Counted from the first letter of the stretch, positions 47,799-58,938 are shown. The stretch is 64,000 bases of DNA from an uncultured Porphyromonadaceae bacterium (GCA_947175265.1 CAMWMD010000005.1:1-64000); one strand, 5' to 3'. Translations and numbers: made by a program. Notes: generated by a model from the letters alone, not told the origin.

Positions 47799-50700
47799 TT
47801 AATTCTGATTCCTCTTGTCTTCCTTAATCTGCTTGGCAAATTCATTGGGCATGACATTGAATTGCTTGAAAAACATTTTCGTGAAATACGATTGCGAACT
47901 GATACCTATCTTTACGGATATTTCCCCTAAAGATAAGCCGCCTCTCTTTATCAATTCTGCTGCTGTCTTCAGCCTAACCACCCTTATCAATTCCCCGGGT
48001 GCAAGATTGAACACTGCCTTTATTCGGCGCAAAAGATTTGATCGGCTCATGCACATCTTGTCGGCAAGCACTTCCACATTGAAATCTTCATCGGCCATAT
48101 TTTCCTTTATCGTGGCAAGCACTTTCTCCATGAATTTCTCATCTTCCCTGTTGACCGGAATATTGGCTGCCTCAAAGAACGGTTTCCTTGCAAATGCCTC
48201 TCTCGCTCGCCGCCGGTTCTCAAGCAACGTGACCACCATTTCCCTCAGATATTTAATAGAGAAGGGCTTCTCTATATATCCCTCGGCTCCGTATTGCAAT
48301 CCTTTCACCTTGCTTTCAAGATCATTCTTCGCCGTTATGAATACAACCGGAATATGAGAAAGTTCAGGATTGGCTTTAATCTGACGACACAGTTCCAAAC
48401 CGTCCATCTCAGGCATCATTATATCGGTCACTACTATATCGACCGATTTTTTCGACAATAGTTCAAGTGCCTCCCTCCCGTTGCCGGCCAAGGTCAGAAG
48501 AAATGATGAGGCCAATCTGTCGTGAAGCATCGAGCGTATCCCTTCGTTGTCTTCCACCAGGAGCACATGATAGGCTGTGGCATTAAGTGGGGTCTGATTC
48601 GTATCCTCTTCATATACAATGGTTGCCCCATGCTTGGCGGGAGCGTCTGCATCTGATGTCTTCTCTGAGACATTCACAGGAAGGGAGAGCACAAATACAT
48701 TCTCTTGCGATCCCTCGGCTTCAAGATACAACTCGCCTCCAAGCAACCTCGCCAACGAACGCGATAAGGGCAATCCTATTCCTACACCATTCTTCTGCTC
48801 CTGCGACTTATCTGTCTGATAAAAAGTCTCGAAAATTCGTTCTCTCTCTTCATCTCCGATCTTTTCGCCATCAGAGCCAACTTTTATGGTCAATCTCTCT
48901 TTGTCGGAAGTTAAAGCCACGGAAATCCTACCGGTTGCATATTTGAGTGCATTATTCAGGAGATTGCTGATGATTTTTGTGACCGCCTCCTTATCGGTGA
49001 CTGTTATCAGATTGGTCTTGGGCAAATCTCTCTCAAGTGTTTTCCCTTTCAAAGAGATTGAGGGCGCGAAACGGTCGAGGGTTAATGTGAGCAATTCATT
49101 CATATCTACAGCCTCATTCTTCAGACGCAATTTCCCCGCTTCTATCTTCTGGAAATCAAGCAACTGAGAAGTCAACTCAAGCAGCCGGGCGGTATTCTGA
49201 CGCGTAACCTTAAGGTAGTGCTCGGATTCAGGGTTGTCTAACCCTTGTTCCTCCATGGCCTCAAGCGGTAGGTCGATCAATGACAGGGGAGTGCGTATCT
49301 CATGCGCTATTTCGGTAAAGAAATTAAGTTTCTGCCTGTAAACCTCCTTTTCCTGATTGGAGGCAAATATCTCCTGTCGCTCCTTCAGGCGATTGAGTTC
49401 GCGGCGTCGATACCATACAAATATTAAAGCCACAATGCCTAAGAGCAGCAACACATAACAGGCAATAGCCCAACCTGTAGCCCACCAGGGAGAAAGAATC
49501 ACGAGCTTTATCTCATTTGTCGAGACCACCTCCCCACATTCCATTTTAACCTCGAGGGTATATGAGCCGGGAGCAAGATTTGTGAACGATAACCGGTTCC
49601 CTTCCATACGTATCCATTCTTCTCCGCGTGGCAGAAGCCGATAATAATATCTCTTAACCCCTTTCAGCCCTATGGCCGACGGAACTCCGATTGTCAATGC
49701 AAAAGTATTTTGACTGTATGATAGTTTTATCTCATCTGCATACACTATATTTCCTTCCGGCTCGAATGGCTCAACAAGCTTTAGAGAGGTAAACAATACA
49801 GGATAATCATCTTTCAGTGCTATTTCTTTCTCCGGATTAAATCTCACTACTCCATTGATAGTGCCGAAATAAAAGACAGAGTCCTCACCTCTGACGGCGG
49901 AATTATATGTGAATTCATTTGCCGGCAGCCCATCTCCTTTGGTAAACACTGTCACCATTCCGCTCTCAGGATTAAAACGAGTCAAACCATTGTTTGTGCC
50001 AAACCACAAGTTGCCCCTTTTATCTTCAAGCACCCTATACACTATTTCATCCGGCAAACCCTGCGCCTCACCGTAAGTCGTGAAATCCTCTGTTGCCGCA
50101 TTATAACGGCTTAATCCTCCCCTATCTGTTGAAATCCATATCCTTCCTTTGCTATCTTCCGTTATTGAATTGATGGAATTAGACTTCAAAGAGTTGGGGC
50201 GAGGAGAATCTTCGTCATATATAAATTTCTTATATTGTTCTTCCTCCGGATCATATCGGTATAGACCACTCCCCATTGTTCCGATCCATATCTTCCCGTC
50301 GGAGGCTTCGTATAGAGTAAATATCCAGTTATATTCTGTCGCTCCTACACGGATAAAATCTGATTCCCCGGCTGCTTTCCGATAGAGTGCATAACCCATT
50401 CCTACCCATTCCGTTTTATGGCTATCACGCAGATAGGCGTAAACAGTATTTTCTTGAAGAAGCTGATGTGGAAGATACTGATGCGGAGTTTTCCCAGCTT
50501 CATAGACCAGCAAACCATCTCTCTCCAGACCCACCAGGACTTTTTCTCCGCTGCGTGTGACACACATTGTGGCACATTTCGACCTTAACACCGAGGGAGG
50601 CTCAATAAATCTATTCGTGGCAACGTTCATGATGCTCACTCCGTTAGCCTCGCTCCCTATCACAAGTTGAGTGTCGCCCGGTGTGAAGGCCAACCCTCTG

Positions 50701-51788
50701 ACTCTTCTTGAATTTATATCGTAAGGCTCTATCGAGCAAAAATCAAAACCGTCATTTATTATATAGTTCACACCCCCGAACATTGTCCCGGCCCATAGAT
50801 TTTTCTCCTTGTCAGAATAAAGGGTATAGACCGTATTGTCTGACAACGAATGGGGATTAAGCGGATTATTGACGTATTGACTCTGTTCTCCGCTGCGACA
50901 ATCAATAGTGAACAAGCCTGTCTGAGTCCCTATCCACAATCTATCTCCTATCAATTCCATACTCCGCAGATACAAATTATCTCCCGGCAAACCGGGCAAC
51001 TGCTCCACAGAATGGTCTTTATCAAGATTAAGCTTAAACAACTCTACATTTTCAGTGGCCAGAAGCATGGCCGAGGGTCCCCAAGGAATAAGGCGTGAAA
51101 ATTTCTTCCCTTCGACAGGCATATTAATCTTCACCTCTACCATCGCATCATACCCTTTATCATAACGGAACAACTTTCCATTCGAACTGCATGCCCACAA
51201 GATGCCATCCTCCGTCACACAAAGATCATTGTAATAATCCTCTTTATACTGACTCCCGGCAGGCATCTCATATTTGCTGACCCCCTCCGGGGAATCTCTG
51301 AAAATGCCCATATCAGGAATCAACACCCAGATATTGCCTTTGCCGTCACCAACGATGTCTTGCACCCAGTTCATGAATCCATCCCCGAGTTTATCCCATT
51401 TATCTACGTAGGATATCATGTCTGTCTGAGGAGTATAGACGTAGACTCCCCGGTCGGTCCCGATCCATATATTCCCTGCCTCATCTTCGTAAAGTTTTCC
51501 TATGTTGTTGTTTCCCCGGTCCTTAACCATGTCTCGACATTCATACTTCTTTATATGCACACCATCATATCGGTTGAGTCCGTTAGTTGTGCCTATCCAT
51601 AAGAAGCCGTTCCTGTCTCTGAGGAGTGACTTCACATGATTGGCCGACAACCCCTCGTCTATGCTCAGATGAGAAAAAATCTGGCTACAGTGTTGCGCCG
51701 TAATATTGGGGAATAATGCAGGCATTATCCCCAATATTACAACTATGATTGCGACTCGCATATTTATGTAAGATGGCAAATTTTTCAT
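47799..51788 (-). CDS. Hybrid two-component system (propeller sensor, histidine kinase, receiver, AraC HTH)
   Basis: Propeller repeats (GFLWIGTTNGLNRYDG, GNLWFGTNNGLTRFNP), Y_Y_Y-like region, FFTEIAHEIRTPLSLI, receiver VDIVVTDIMMPEMDGLELC, AraC C-terminus. Confidence 0.95.
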   Translation of the reverse strand: MKNLPSYINMRVAIIVVILGIMPALFPNITAQHCSQIFSHLSIDEGLSANHVKSLLRDRNGFLWIGTTNGLNRYDGVHIKKYECRDMVKDRGNNNIGKLYEDEAGNIWIGTDRGVYVYTPQTDMISYVDKWDKLGDGFMNWVQDIVGDGKGNIWVLIPDMGIFRDSPEGVSKYEMPAGSQYKEDYYNDLCVTEDGILWACSSNGKLFRYDKGYDAMVEVKINMPVEGKKFSRLIPWGPSAMLLATENVELFKLNLDKDHSVEQLPGLPGDNLYLRSMELIGDRLWIGTQTGLFTIDCRSGEQSQYVNNPLNPHSLSDNTVYTLYSDKEKNLWAGTMFGGVNYIINDGFDFCSIEPYDINSRRVRGLAFTPGDTQLVIGSEANGVSIMNVATNRFIEPPSVLRSKCATMCVTRSGEKVLVGLERDGLLVYEAGKTPHQYLPHQLLQENTVYAYLRDSHKTEWVGMGYALYRKAAGESDFIRVGATEYNWIFTLYEASDGKIWIGTMGSGLYRYDPEEEQYKKFIYDEDSPRPNSLKSNSINSITEDSKGRIWISTDRGGLSRYNAATEDFTTYGEAQGLPDEIVYRVLEDKRGNLWFGTNNGLTRFNPESGMVTVFTKGDGLPANEFTYNSAVRGEDSVFYFGTINGVVRFNPEKEIALKDDYPVLFTSLKLVEPFEPEGNIVYADEIKLSYSQNTFALTIGVPSAIGLKGVKRYYYRLLPRGEEWIRMEGNRLSFTNLAPGSYTLEVKMECGEVVSTNEIKLVILSPWWATGWAIACYVLLLLGIVALIFVWYRRRELNRLKERQEIFASNQEKEVYRQKLNFFTEIAHEIRTPLSLIDLPLEAMEEQGLDNPESEHYLKVTRQNTARLLELTSQLLDFQKIEAGKLRLKNEAVDMNELLTLTLDRFAPSISLKGKTLERDLPKTNLITVTDKEAVTKIISNLLNNALKYATGRISVALTSDKERLTIKVGSDGEKIGDEERERIFETFYQTDKSQEQKNGVGIGLPLSRSLARLLGGELYLEAEGSQENVFVLSLPVNVSEKTSDADAPAKHGATIVYEEDTNQTPLNATAYHVLLVEDNEGIRSMLHDRLASSFLLTLAGNGREALELLSKKSVDIVVTDIMMPEMDGLELCRQIKANPELSHIPVVFITAKNDLESKVKGLQYGAEGYIEKPFSIKYLREMVVTLLENRRRAREAFARKPFFEAANIPVNREDEKFMEKVLATIKENMADEDFNVEVLADKMCMSRSNLLRRIKAVFNLAPGELIRVVRLKTAAELIKRGGLSLGEISVKIGISSQSYFTKMFFKQFNVMPNEFAKQIKEDKRNQN

Positions 51789-51883
51789 CCTTTGGTTTTT
51801 ATTAAGGGAGGAAATACAAAGATAAGCATTTTTCACCATTCTTGCCCGATTACCTAACAGAAAGACATGGTTACAATCTTCTG

Positions 51884-53449
51884 TTATCTATAGCCGGCAT
51901 TCTGATCCGCGGGAGTTATGTCTTCGTTCTGCTCAATTTCCTCATTGGGTATGGGATAGCGGGTATTGTGCGGGTCGATGGTCCCTGAACGCTTCGCCCA
52001 TTTGTTGCGTTCCTTCACATACTCCACGAATTTCCCTGTGCGGATAAGGTCGAAACGGCGCCAGTTCTCCCCTATCAGTTCCCGCATACGCTCATCGAGT
52101 ATCCGTGTGCGGAATTCTTCCTGTCCCATGGTGTTCCATTTCTTATCGGCCGGAAGTTGGAAACCCCACGCTCTGTTTCTCACTTGATTGACAATCTCCA
52201 CAGCATCTGAAGTGCGGTTGAGTTCATTCAGACATTCAGCATAGCAGAGAAGCACATCGGCATAACGCAGCAGGGGTATATTCTTTCCGGAGTTCCACAT
52301 ATTGTTGATGCCATTCTCCGTATGCTGGTCGGTGCGGAAGTCTTCATATTTTTTTACGTGTGGCTTGAGTTCGTCATGATCTTCTCCAAGGTCTTCCCAA
52401 GAGACGCACGCAAGGTCGGGAATCTCACCATAATAGGAGAAGTCATAACGGATGGCCTCTTCACGGCGAAGGTCGCCGCTTTCCCAGATGCCCCCTTCCT
52501 CAACGCTCTTATATCCATATTCAGTTATTACTACATGGTCGTAGCCTGCGAAATAACAACCGTCGCTCCACCAGTTCTGAGCCACGCGCGACCCTATCTG
52601 GAATTGAATCTTGTTTTGGTTGGGATTGTTGTTAAACTGGAGTTCGAAGATCGATTCCCTCGTGTTGGGTGTGCGGTAATCAAAAAGATCGGCATAGTCT
52701 ACCAAAGAATATCCCATGGTCATCACCTTCTCGAAGCATTCCGCTGCTTTTGCGAAATCTCGCAGACCGGTCTCCACGGGTGCTGCCATATATGCTTTGC
52801 CAAGCATGGCATATCCTGCTCCGGCGGTGGCTCGCCCGGCATCATTGCTGCGCGGGGCGTAGTTGGCAGCTTTCTCAAGATCGGATATCACAAAATTCCA
52901 CGTGTCGGTCAGCGATTGGCGTCCATATCCCGTGGCTGCCACTTTCTCAAGGTCAATCAAGGGTATCTCTCCCCAGTAGGAGGCGAGTTCAAGGTCCATG
53001 AATCCTCTTATGAAACAAGCCTCACCAAGTAGTTCTGCCTCTTTTGTCCCCTCCTTTATCTCATTGCTCTCAAGCGCTCGTATTATCTTGGCGGCCGCCG
53101 TAACAACGGGATAACGGGCATTCCATTGGTCCTTTACTCTATTTGTCATAGAGTTCAGGTTTGCGTCGTAGTTGTCAAGGCTGGCGTTTTCTCCTCCATC
53201 TTTCATCTGAAGGGCGCCTCGTTGTATCTCATCAGTTCCTGTCATGAGAAACCATGCCCTCTCGTCCGAACGGGTGTTATCGCGCAAGGAACTGTAGATG
53301 CCCGTAAGGTTGGATTCTATATAGGTGAGGTCGCTGTATATCTCTGCCTCTGTCATCCCCATCTGGCTGTCCTCGTCGAGAAATCCTGAGCATGAGGTCA
53401 TCACGCCTGCCAGCATGGCGGCCATTATTGTTTTGATTGTTGATTTCAT
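51884..53449 (-). CDS. SusD-like lipoprotein
   Basis: Lipobox VMTSCSGFLDEDSQ; RDERMRELIGENWRRFDLIRTGKF-like C-terminus. Confidence 0.95.
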   Translation of the reverse strand: MKSTIKTIMAAMLAGVMTSCSGFLDEDSQMGMTEAEIYSDLTYIESNLTGIYSSLRDNTRSDERAWFLMTGTDEIQRGALQMKDGGENASLDNYDANLNSMTNRVKDQWNARYPVVTAAAKIIRALESNEIKEGTKEAELLGEACFIRGFMDLELASYWGEIPLIDLEKVAATGYGRQSLTDTWNFVISDLEKAANYAPRSNDAGRATAGAGYAMLGKAYMAAPVETGLRDFAKAAECFEKVMTMGYSLVDYADLFDYRTPNTRESIFELQFNNNPNQNKIQFQIGSRVAQNWWSDGCYFAGYDHVVITEYGYKSVEEGGIWESGDLRREEAIRYDFSYYGEIPDLACVSWEDLGEDHDELKPHVKKYEDFRTDQHTENGINNMWNSGKNIPLLRYADVLLCYAECLNELNRTSDAVEIVNQVRNRAWGFQLPADKKWNTMGQEEFRTRILDERMRELIGENWRRFDLIRTGKFVEYVKERNKWAKRSGTIDPHNTRYPIPNEEIEQNEDITPADQNAGYR

Positions 53450-53461
53450 GATTGTCTTTGT

Positions 53462-56400
53462 TTAGAAGGTTAGATTCAGACCGAATGTAAAGGAGCGTGT
53501 GGCCGGATATCCGTAATCACCGGTCTCCGGATCGAAGCCCTTGTATTTTGTGACTGTGAAAAGATTTGATCCTGTGGCATACACCCTGATATTCTCGAAA
53601 TGAATTGCATCCATCCATTTTCTGGGAAGATTATAACTCAGTGTCAGTGTGGCAAGACGCAGGTAGGAGGTATCCTGAAGGGCAAAATCGGTATCCCAAG
53701 CGTAGTAGGGATTATAACCCGTCGCTGTATTGGTGATGACCCTCGGGAAGGAGCCGCCGGGATTCTGTGGACTCCACCGGTCGAGAAGATCTACTGATGC
53801 CATGGAGGTGCCTGTCGATGATATCAGCGATTCGTAATAATCGCTTATCTTTTTCCCTCCTATCGAATAGTTGAAGATAGCGTTAAGAGTCAACCCTTTC
53901 CATGAGAAATCTGTCGAGAACCCTCCGTACACCTTGGGATCCATGCATCCTACTATGTCGCGGTCATCCTGATCGACAACTTTGTCGCCGTTACGGTCGA
54001 GGGCGAAGAGGTCGCCTATTTCCACATTCTTTCCGTTGTAGTTTACACCTTCCCATTGCTCTCGGTTGGCTTCGGTGGCTATGCCTCCGCATCTTAATGT
54101 GTAGATCGAATTAAGAGATTCGCCGAGGAAAATGTTGCCTGTGCGTTCTGTGCCGTTGAGAATACGCTCTACTCCGTTATGCAGTTTATTCACTTCGTTA
54201 TGGTCTATCGACAGATTGGCTGAGATGTTCCATTTGAAGTCAGGTAGATCTATGGGTGTGGCTCCGATGGTCATTTCAAAGCCTCTGTTGGTCACAGAAC
54301 CGATATTTTCCCATTCCTCGCTATATCCGGTTGTCAGTGCAAGGGAATGCTTCATTAGCAGATTGTCGTTGTTTATGAAGAAACCGTCGAGCGACACTCT
54401 TATGCGATTGTTCAGGAATGCCATGTCTAAGCCGATGTTTGTCTGCTTCTGCTTCTCCCATGTCAGCAACGGATTGCCCAATAGTCCGCTCGTGGCGTAA
54501 GATGCCGATCCATTACTTACGGATGAATAATACATCGTGGCATACGCATAATTCTCTATATCCTGATTGCCCACAACGCCGTAGCCGACACGGAGTTTGA
54601 GATTGTCAAAGATGTGTTGGTTCTCCATGAATTTCTCATTCGTCACCGCCCAGTTGGCTGAGAAGGAGGGGAAGATGCCCCACTTGTGGCCGGGCCCGAA
54701 TTTTGAGGAGCCGTCGTAGCGGGCTGTGGCGGTGAGGAAATAACGGTTGTCGTAGTTATAATTGGCTCTGATAAGATACGACAACAGCGTCGATGCATAG
54801 AAATTGGAGCCTATTTCCTTCTTATCGTTGGCTGCCGCTCCCCCCAGATCGTTGAAGCCTAAGTCGTTGGAGGCAAATCGGTCGCCCTGGGCTTTGGTAT
54901 AATTGAAGGTCGTGCGTGAGGCGGATGTGCCGATAAGGAAATCTGTATTATGGACATCGGCAAACGTACGGCGGTAAGTAGCTGTATTGTCCCATTGCCA
55001 TGATAACTTTGTCCAGCGTTCATGCTTTGCACGGGCGTCGCCGTTGTAATGGCGTATCGACTGCTGTATGTAATCGGGTGTAAATTCCATCCAACTTTGA
55101 TTTGCAAGGTCAATGGCAAATGTGGAGCGTACGTTCAATCCCTCGATAGGATTGACATTTATGTAGTTTGACGAAATCAATCGGTCGCGCAGCCGCTTCT
55201 GGCTTATCTCCATGGAGTTGTAGGGATTGTAGTCATTGTTGTTCCCTTCCGTGTGGGCTCGGTAATAGAGGGTGAGATAGTCGTAGGTATACCTTGTCTC
55301 CGGATTCTGATACGGAGCCGGATTCAATAGCGGATTGGCTGCCATCGCCTGATTGAAAACATCGTCAGTAGGAATCTTATCTTCCGTTCGGGAGAATTGG
55401 GTGTTGGTGCCGACACGCAACCATGACTTGATATCTGAATCGACATTTACACGTCCTGAATAGCGATTATTCTTTGTTCCGATTGTAATACCCTTTATAC
55501 CGCTATAATTGAAGCTTGCGAAGAGATTATATTTTTCTCCACCGTTTGAAAAACTGAGCGTATGGCTTTGTGTTACGCCTGTCTGAGTAAAACGGTCAAG
55601 CCAATCGAACGATTCTCCTGAGAGATAGGTTTCAAGTTCCTCTGCGGAAAATGCGGTGTTTGTGCCCAGCAAAGTGTTCTGAATATAAGTTTCCCTGTTA
55701 GCGGAAGGATTGGAGTGGAGATAACCGTTGGCAAAGGCATCGATACGCAGGTCGCCAAGCTGGCGGGCGCTCATTGTCTTTGGCCTGTGGGCTATATGGG
55801 AGGTCTGCACCCACCCGTCGTAGGTCACTTTTCCTTCTCCCTTGCGTCCCTTTTTGGTTGTCACAAGAATCACACCGTTGGCGCCGCGCGAGCCGTAAAT
55901 TGCTGTTGCTGATGCATCCTTAAGCACCTGAATCGACTCCACATCCTCCGGGTTTATGGAATTGAAGGAGCCGAACTCTCCGTCCATCACAAGACCGTCA
56001 ATAACGAATATCGGCGACGACCCTGAATTTATCGTGTTGATGCCTCGCACTCTTACCGTGGCATCCTCCCCAGGTTTTCCGCTGGGAGTAACCATTAAGC
56101 CGGCCATCTTTCCCTGAAGAGCACCGGCTACAGTGGTTGAAGGAGTCTCATTAAGCTTTTCGGCATCGAGATAACCTACAGAACCCGTGAGGTCGGCTTT
56201 CTTCATGGCCGCGCCAACAACAATCACCTCATCAAGGATGGAATCGTTTTCACTCAAGGAGATATTTATCTGCCCGTCTGCCGGAACCTTGAATTCTCCT
56301 GTGACATATCCTATATATGACACCTGAAGAGTGCTCCCGACAGGTGCTTTGATCGTAAAGTCGCCGTCGATGCCGGTTGAGGTTCCCGTTGAGGTGCCCT

Positions 56401-56539
56401 TCACAAGTATGGTCGCTCCGATCAGGGGCTCCTGTGTGGCTTTATCCACTACCACTCCGTTGACTGTTATCGACTCTTGAGCCATGCCCGGCAAAATTGC
56501 CATCAGACTCATCAGAATAAATAATGTTATTTTTCGCAT
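53462..56539 (-). CDS. SusC-like TonB-dependent receptor
   Basis: CarboxypepD_reg-like domain, plug (MAGLMVTPSGKPGEDATVRVRGINTINSGSSPIFVIDG), SusC barrel. Confidence 0.95.
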   Translation of the reverse strand: MRKITLFILMSLMAILPGMAQESITVNGVVVDKATQEPLIGATILVKGTSTGTSTGIDGDFTIKAPVGSTLQVSYIGYVTGEFKVPADGQINISLSENDSILDEVIVVGAAMKKADLTGSVGYLDAEKLNETPSTTVAGALQGKMAGLMVTPSGKPGEDATVRVRGINTINSGSSPIFVIDGLVMDGEFGSFNSINPEDVESIQVLKDASATAIYGSRGANGVILVTTKKGRKGEGKVTYDGWVQTSHIAHRPKTMSARQLGDLRIDAFANGYLHSNPSANRETYIQNTLLGTNTAFSAEELETYLSGESFDWLDRFTQTGVTQSHTLSFSNGGEKYNLFASFNYSGIKGITIGTKNNRYSGRVNVDSDIKSWLRVGTNTQFSRTEDKIPTDDVFNQAMAANPLLNPAPYQNPETRYTYDYLTLYYRAHTEGNNNDYNPYNSMEISQKRLRDRLISSNYINVNPIEGLNVRSTFAIDLANQSWMEFTPDYIQQSIRHYNGDARAKHERWTKLSWQWDNTATYRRTFADVHNTDFLIGTSASRTTFNYTKAQGDRFASNDLGFNDLGGAAANDKKEIGSNFYASTLLSYLIRANYNYDNRYFLTATARYDGSSKFGPGHKWGIFPSFSANWAVTNEKFMENQHIFDNLKLRVGYGVVGNQDIENYAYATMYYSSVSNGSASYATSGLLGNPLLTWEKQKQTNIGLDMAFLNNRIRVSLDGFFINNDNLLMKHSLALTTGYSEEWENIGSVTNRGFEMTIGATPIDLPDFKWNISANLSIDHNEVNKLHNGVERILNGTERTGNIFLGESLNSIYTLRCGGIATEANREQWEGVNYNGKNVEIGDLFALDRNGDKVVDQDDRDIVGCMDPKVYGGFSTDFSWKGLTLNAIFNYSIGGKKISDYYESLISSTGTSMASVDLLDRWSPQNPGGSFPRVITNTATGYNPYYAWDTDFALQDTSYLRLATLTLSYNLPRKWMDAIHFENIRVYATGSNLFTVTKYKGFDPETGDYGYPATRSFTFGLNLTF

Positions 56540-56562
56540 GATATAGTATTAGTTTTTGTCGC

Positions 56563-56704
56563 AGACTCTCCCGGAGTATGACTCCTGATTCAGGATATAT
56601 TGATAATCTTCATCAATACTAACCTAACATTTATCACCTTATAATCAATTTCCCTATTCTGTAGAACCTTCTCCTGAATCAGGAGTCATTCTCTCCGGAG
56701 GGGA
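56563..56704. repeat. Long inverted repeat between GH36 and susC
   Basis: ATGACTCCTGATTCAGGA (56578-56595) versus TCCTGAATCAGGAGTCAT (56672-56689), perfect 18 bp, extended by CTCCCGGAG / CTCCGGAG dyads. Confidence 0.9.
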
Positions 56705-56733
56705 GTTGCCACTAAGTTTAACCTCTTTTGTTA

Positions 56734-58938
56734 TTATATCTCCTCTATATGGAGCACTGTGCTGTCGAAATTGTTTCCTATGCCGAGCGAGATTCCCTCG
56801 TTCATAAGATAGTCGCCCGGAAATACCTTCCCGTCGCCATAAAATGACGGCCAATCTTTTTTATTCAATTCTGTGATGCGGTATTGCTTATCGGGGTCGA
56901 GTCCCTTGAGGCGTGTCTGGAAGAAGGTGGTCCGGCCGTGATATTTGAGACTGTAGGCAAAGAAGACTGCCTCCTTCCCGTCTTTCGATACATACTGATG
57001 CGATGCCCACCCGGTTCCGTCCTCGGGGTTCTTGAGGCGGTAGAGATCCCCAAACTGCACTATGGGGCGAATCTTCTTATAGGCCTCAATTGCCTTCTGG
57101 GCAAACGCCCATTCCTCCTCATTAAGATGCTTGGGCTGCAACTCAAGTCCGAGGCGACCGGCCATCGCCACGTCAAAACGGTATTTTAGCGGTGCCGTCA
57201 TCCCCGTCTGATGGTTAGGACTTGTCGAAACGTGTGAGGCGGTGGCTATCGCGGGATAGAACAGATTGGTGCTGTTTTGAATCCGTATCCTGTCGAGAGA
57301 GTTGGTATTGTCGCTTGTCCAGAATTCGTCATGATATTTCAATGCCCCCATGTCAAGGCGTGCCCCTCCCGAACTGCATAGCTGAATCATGACATCCGGA
57401 TGTTTCTGACGAATACGGTCGTAGACTGAATAGAGCCCTTTCGTATAGTCTATCCAAAAATGCGACTGACGGTCGGCAGGAAGATAGTCCGAACCAAAAT
57501 CGGTCACAAAGCGGTTGGCATCCCATTTGATATAACTGATATCCCGGCTCATTCCCATGACATCATCGAAAGTCTTGACTATGAAATCCTGCACCTCCGG
57601 ATTAGTCAAATCAAGAATCCATTGCTGACGGATCTGGAGCTTGTCCCGATTCCCGCTCTTTACTATCCATTCCGGATGGGTCTCTGCAAGGCGGCTTTTC
57701 GGATTCACCATTTCCGGCTCTATCCAGATGCCGAATTTCAATCCTTTCTTTACGGCGTGCTTGGCCAGATAGTCGATTCCTCTCGGAAGTTTTTGAGTGT
57801 TTACTTGCCAGTCGCCCAGACCTGAGTGATCTGTATTGCGCGCATATTCTCCGTTTCCAAACCACCCGTCGTCAAGAACAAACATCTCGACTCCTATTTT
57901 GGCTGCATCATCAATCATGTCGGTGATGGTCTTCTCGTCGAAATCCATATATGCCCCCTCCCAACTGTTGAGCACTACCGGACGTTCCATATCCGAATGG
58001 GAAAGGGAGTGATGGCGAATCCAGTCGTGGAGATTGCGTGAGACTTGACCACGGCCCCGGTTGCTGAATGTCCACACCATCTCGGGGGTCGTGAGGCTCT
58101 CGCCGTTGTCAAGATAATAGGTGGAAGCAAAGTCGTTCACCCCTCCAACGACGTTCATACGTCCGCACTCATCTTGCTCGAACGTCAGTTTATAGTTGCC
58201 CGACCATGCGAGTGCTCCTCCGTAGACTTCCCCTGCATCTTCCCTCGCCGGCCCGTTGAGTGAGAGTAGAAAAGCGGGATTGGCTGTCTGGGTGGCCTGT
58301 ACACCTCGCTTCGATTCTATGCTCTTTATGCCCGGCTGAAGCTGTTCTTCCACAAGTTGCATCTCTGTGGCCCACACTCCGTGAAAATGGGTAAGATAGT
58401 AGGAGTCGGCATGAAGTGGAAGATAGGTGGAGGCGAGGTTCTCTACTGTGAGACGGCTCCCTTCATTATTGGTAAGGCGCGCCGACTGGGTGATGACGTT
58501 CTCTTTTCCGTAGGCCGTATAGATCAGGGTGAGCTCTATGTCATAGAGGGGGTCTTTCAGTTTGACTTCTGTACATGTCACCCCTTCCTCCGGTTGAGTC
58601 ACTGAATGGGATACATATTTCAGGTGGGTTGTATGCGACCCGTCGCCATGTATGAGTTTCAATGCCGGCGAAATCATCACATATCCTCCGTAAGCCGGAA
58701 AGGCCTGGGGGGCATAGCCGGCTCCGTTATCCGGCTGCTCTCGGTATTCCTTCGTGTTATAGGGCAATACGTTTTTAAATTTCTTGCCATAATAATTATG
58801 CACGAGATTACCGTTTCCCGATACGGTCATCACCATCTCCGTATCATCGGTCGATACCCGGATGGGGGAGTTTTCATTGGCAGAGACACTCAGTGAGGCT
58901 GCTGCAAGGGTTAGTGAAAGAAAAGTTTTCATTATCAT
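56734..58938 (-). CDS. GH36 alpha-galactosidase
   Basis: VLNSWEGAYMDFDEKTI, FVLDDGWFG, LKFGIWIEPEMVNP, YIKWDANR, LCSSGGARLDMG signatures. Confidence 0.95.
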   Translation of the reverse strand: MIMKTFLSLTLAAASLSVSANENSPIRVSTDDTEMVMTVSGNGNLVHNYYGKKFKNVLPYNTKEYREQPDNGAGYAPQAFPAYGGYVMISPALKLIHGDGSHTTHLKYVSHSVTQPEEGVTCTEVKLKDPLYDIELTLIYTAYGKENVITQSARLTNNEGSRLTVENLASTYLPLHADSYYLTHFHGVWATEMQLVEEQLQPGIKSIESKRGVQATQTANPAFLLSLNGPAREDAGEVYGGALAWSGNYKLTFEQDECGRMNVVGGVNDFASTYYLDNGESLTTPEMVWTFSNRGRGQVSRNLHDWIRHHSLSHSDMERPVVLNSWEGAYMDFDEKTITDMIDDAAKIGVEMFVLDDGWFGNGEYARNTDHSGLGDWQVNTQKLPRGIDYLAKHAVKKGLKFGIWIEPEMVNPKSRLAETHPEWIVKSGNRDKLQIRQQWILDLTNPEVQDFIVKTFDDVMGMSRDISYIKWDANRFVTDFGSDYLPADRQSHFWIDYTKGLYSVYDRIRQKHPDVMIQLCSSGGARLDMGALKYHDEFWTSDNTNSLDRIRIQNSTNLFYPAIATASHVSTSPNHQTGMTAPLKYRFDVAMAGRLGLELQPKHLNEEEWAFAQKAIEAYKKIRPIVQFGDLYRLKNPEDGTGWASHQYVSKDGKEAVFFAYSLKYHGRTTFFQTRLKGLDPDKQYRITELNKKDWPSFYGDGKVFPGDYLMNEGISLGIGNNFDSTVLHIEEI

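Noticed and set aside
52322-53032. 236-aa + strand ORF over the SusD-like gene
   Set aside because: Antisense to an obvious SusD; shadow ORF.
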